The notes beneath the pieces are model-generated. The model was not told the DNA's origin. It worked only from the letters and a program-made list of their open reading frames with translations, and made no database searches. From the NCBI GenBank assembly GCA_028288385.1, contig JAQBNX010000248.1:1-5499 (forward strand): a DNA stretch of 5,499 nt. Reading direction: 5' to 3'. The position numbers and the translations under genes were made by a program. This DNA comes from Spirosoma sp. Lineage in GTDB: Bacteria; Bacteroidota; Bacteroidia; Cytophagales; Spirosomataceae. Positions 5,387-5,499 of this stretch are shown here, piece after piece; within the stretch, counting starts at the first letter, position 1, and every line of letters starts with the position of its first letter.

Positions 5387-5499
5387 ATGATGAGTACGGT
5401 AAAAAGCAATAATCGGGCAAAGTGGCTGAAGCTGTTGCTTCCGCCTTTAATTCTGTTCGCTGTTTTGTCTGGTGCTAATGCCCACGTAGGAAGCTCAGG
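5387..5499 (+). CDS. Secreted protein with predicted N-terminal His after signal cleavage (5' part only)
   Basis: Only the first 37 codons are in the window; the gene continues past the right edge. The visible part is a Sec signal peptide: a basic start (K6, R10, K12, K15), a hydrophobic core (L16-L27) and a small-residue cleavage motif ANA at 30-32. Cleavage there would leave a mature protein beginning H33-V-G-S-S. There is no lipobox cysteine. A mature N-terminal histidine after an AxA site is a hallmark of CopC and of PmoB, where its amino group and side chain help bind copper. The start is 32 bases after the PmoC-like gene with no terminator between, so the two are likely co-transcribed, and a PmoB- or CopC-like copper partner is an attractive reading. 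A second ATG directly follows the first (5390). The domain after the signal peptide is not visible, so the family is open. Confidence 0.75.
   Translation, partial: MMSTVKSNNRAKWLKLLLPPLILFAVLSGANAHVGSS

Overview
The window looks like chromosome from a member of the Bacteroidota, most likely a Cytophagales/Spirosoma-like organism. This rests on protein style, moderate G+C, weak Shine-Dalgarno signals and Bacteroidota-type -7 elements of the TAnnTTTG kind. The lineage is an inference; there is no rRNA or marker gene here to prove it.

Layout. (1) 43-2311, plus strand: cydB (cytochrome bd oxidase subunit II), then cbpA (J-domain co-chaperone) and cbpM (its modulator), with gaps of only 20 and 11 bases, so probably one transcription unit. 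cydA would lie just left of the window. (2) 2314-3809, minus strand: nfi (endonuclease V), converging on cbpM with 2 bases between them, and upstream of it a lipoprotein of unknown function. (3) 4012-5499, plus strand, divergent from the lipoprotein gene: a promoter-like element, a 431-residue protein with about ten membrane spans, and 32 bases later the start of a secreted protein that runs off the right edge.

Region 3 is the reason to look twice. The membrane protein carries two histidine motifs whose spacing exactly matches, as I recall them, the two copper sites of PmoC, the C subunit of particulate methane monooxygenase: D-x3-H-x12-H (CuC) and D-x3-H-x13-H (CuD, where PmoC has Asn first). 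Neighbouring W, R-D and P residues also match. The positive-inside rule puts both motifs on the periplasmic side. The next gene encodes a signal peptide with predicted cleavage at ANA|H, so the mature protein would start with histidine, as in PmoB and CopC, where the N-terminal His binds copper. Together they suggest a divergent, undescribed copper membrane monooxygenase-like or copper-handling system in Bacteroidota. The motif match is visible in the sequence; homology, copper binding and enzymatic activity are inference.

The other genes are ordinary: aerobic respiration at low oxygen (cydB), DnaK co-chaperone activity and its control (cbpA/cbpM), and repair of deaminated DNA (nfi). No tRNA, rRNA, CRISPR array, insertion sequence or phage gene was seen.
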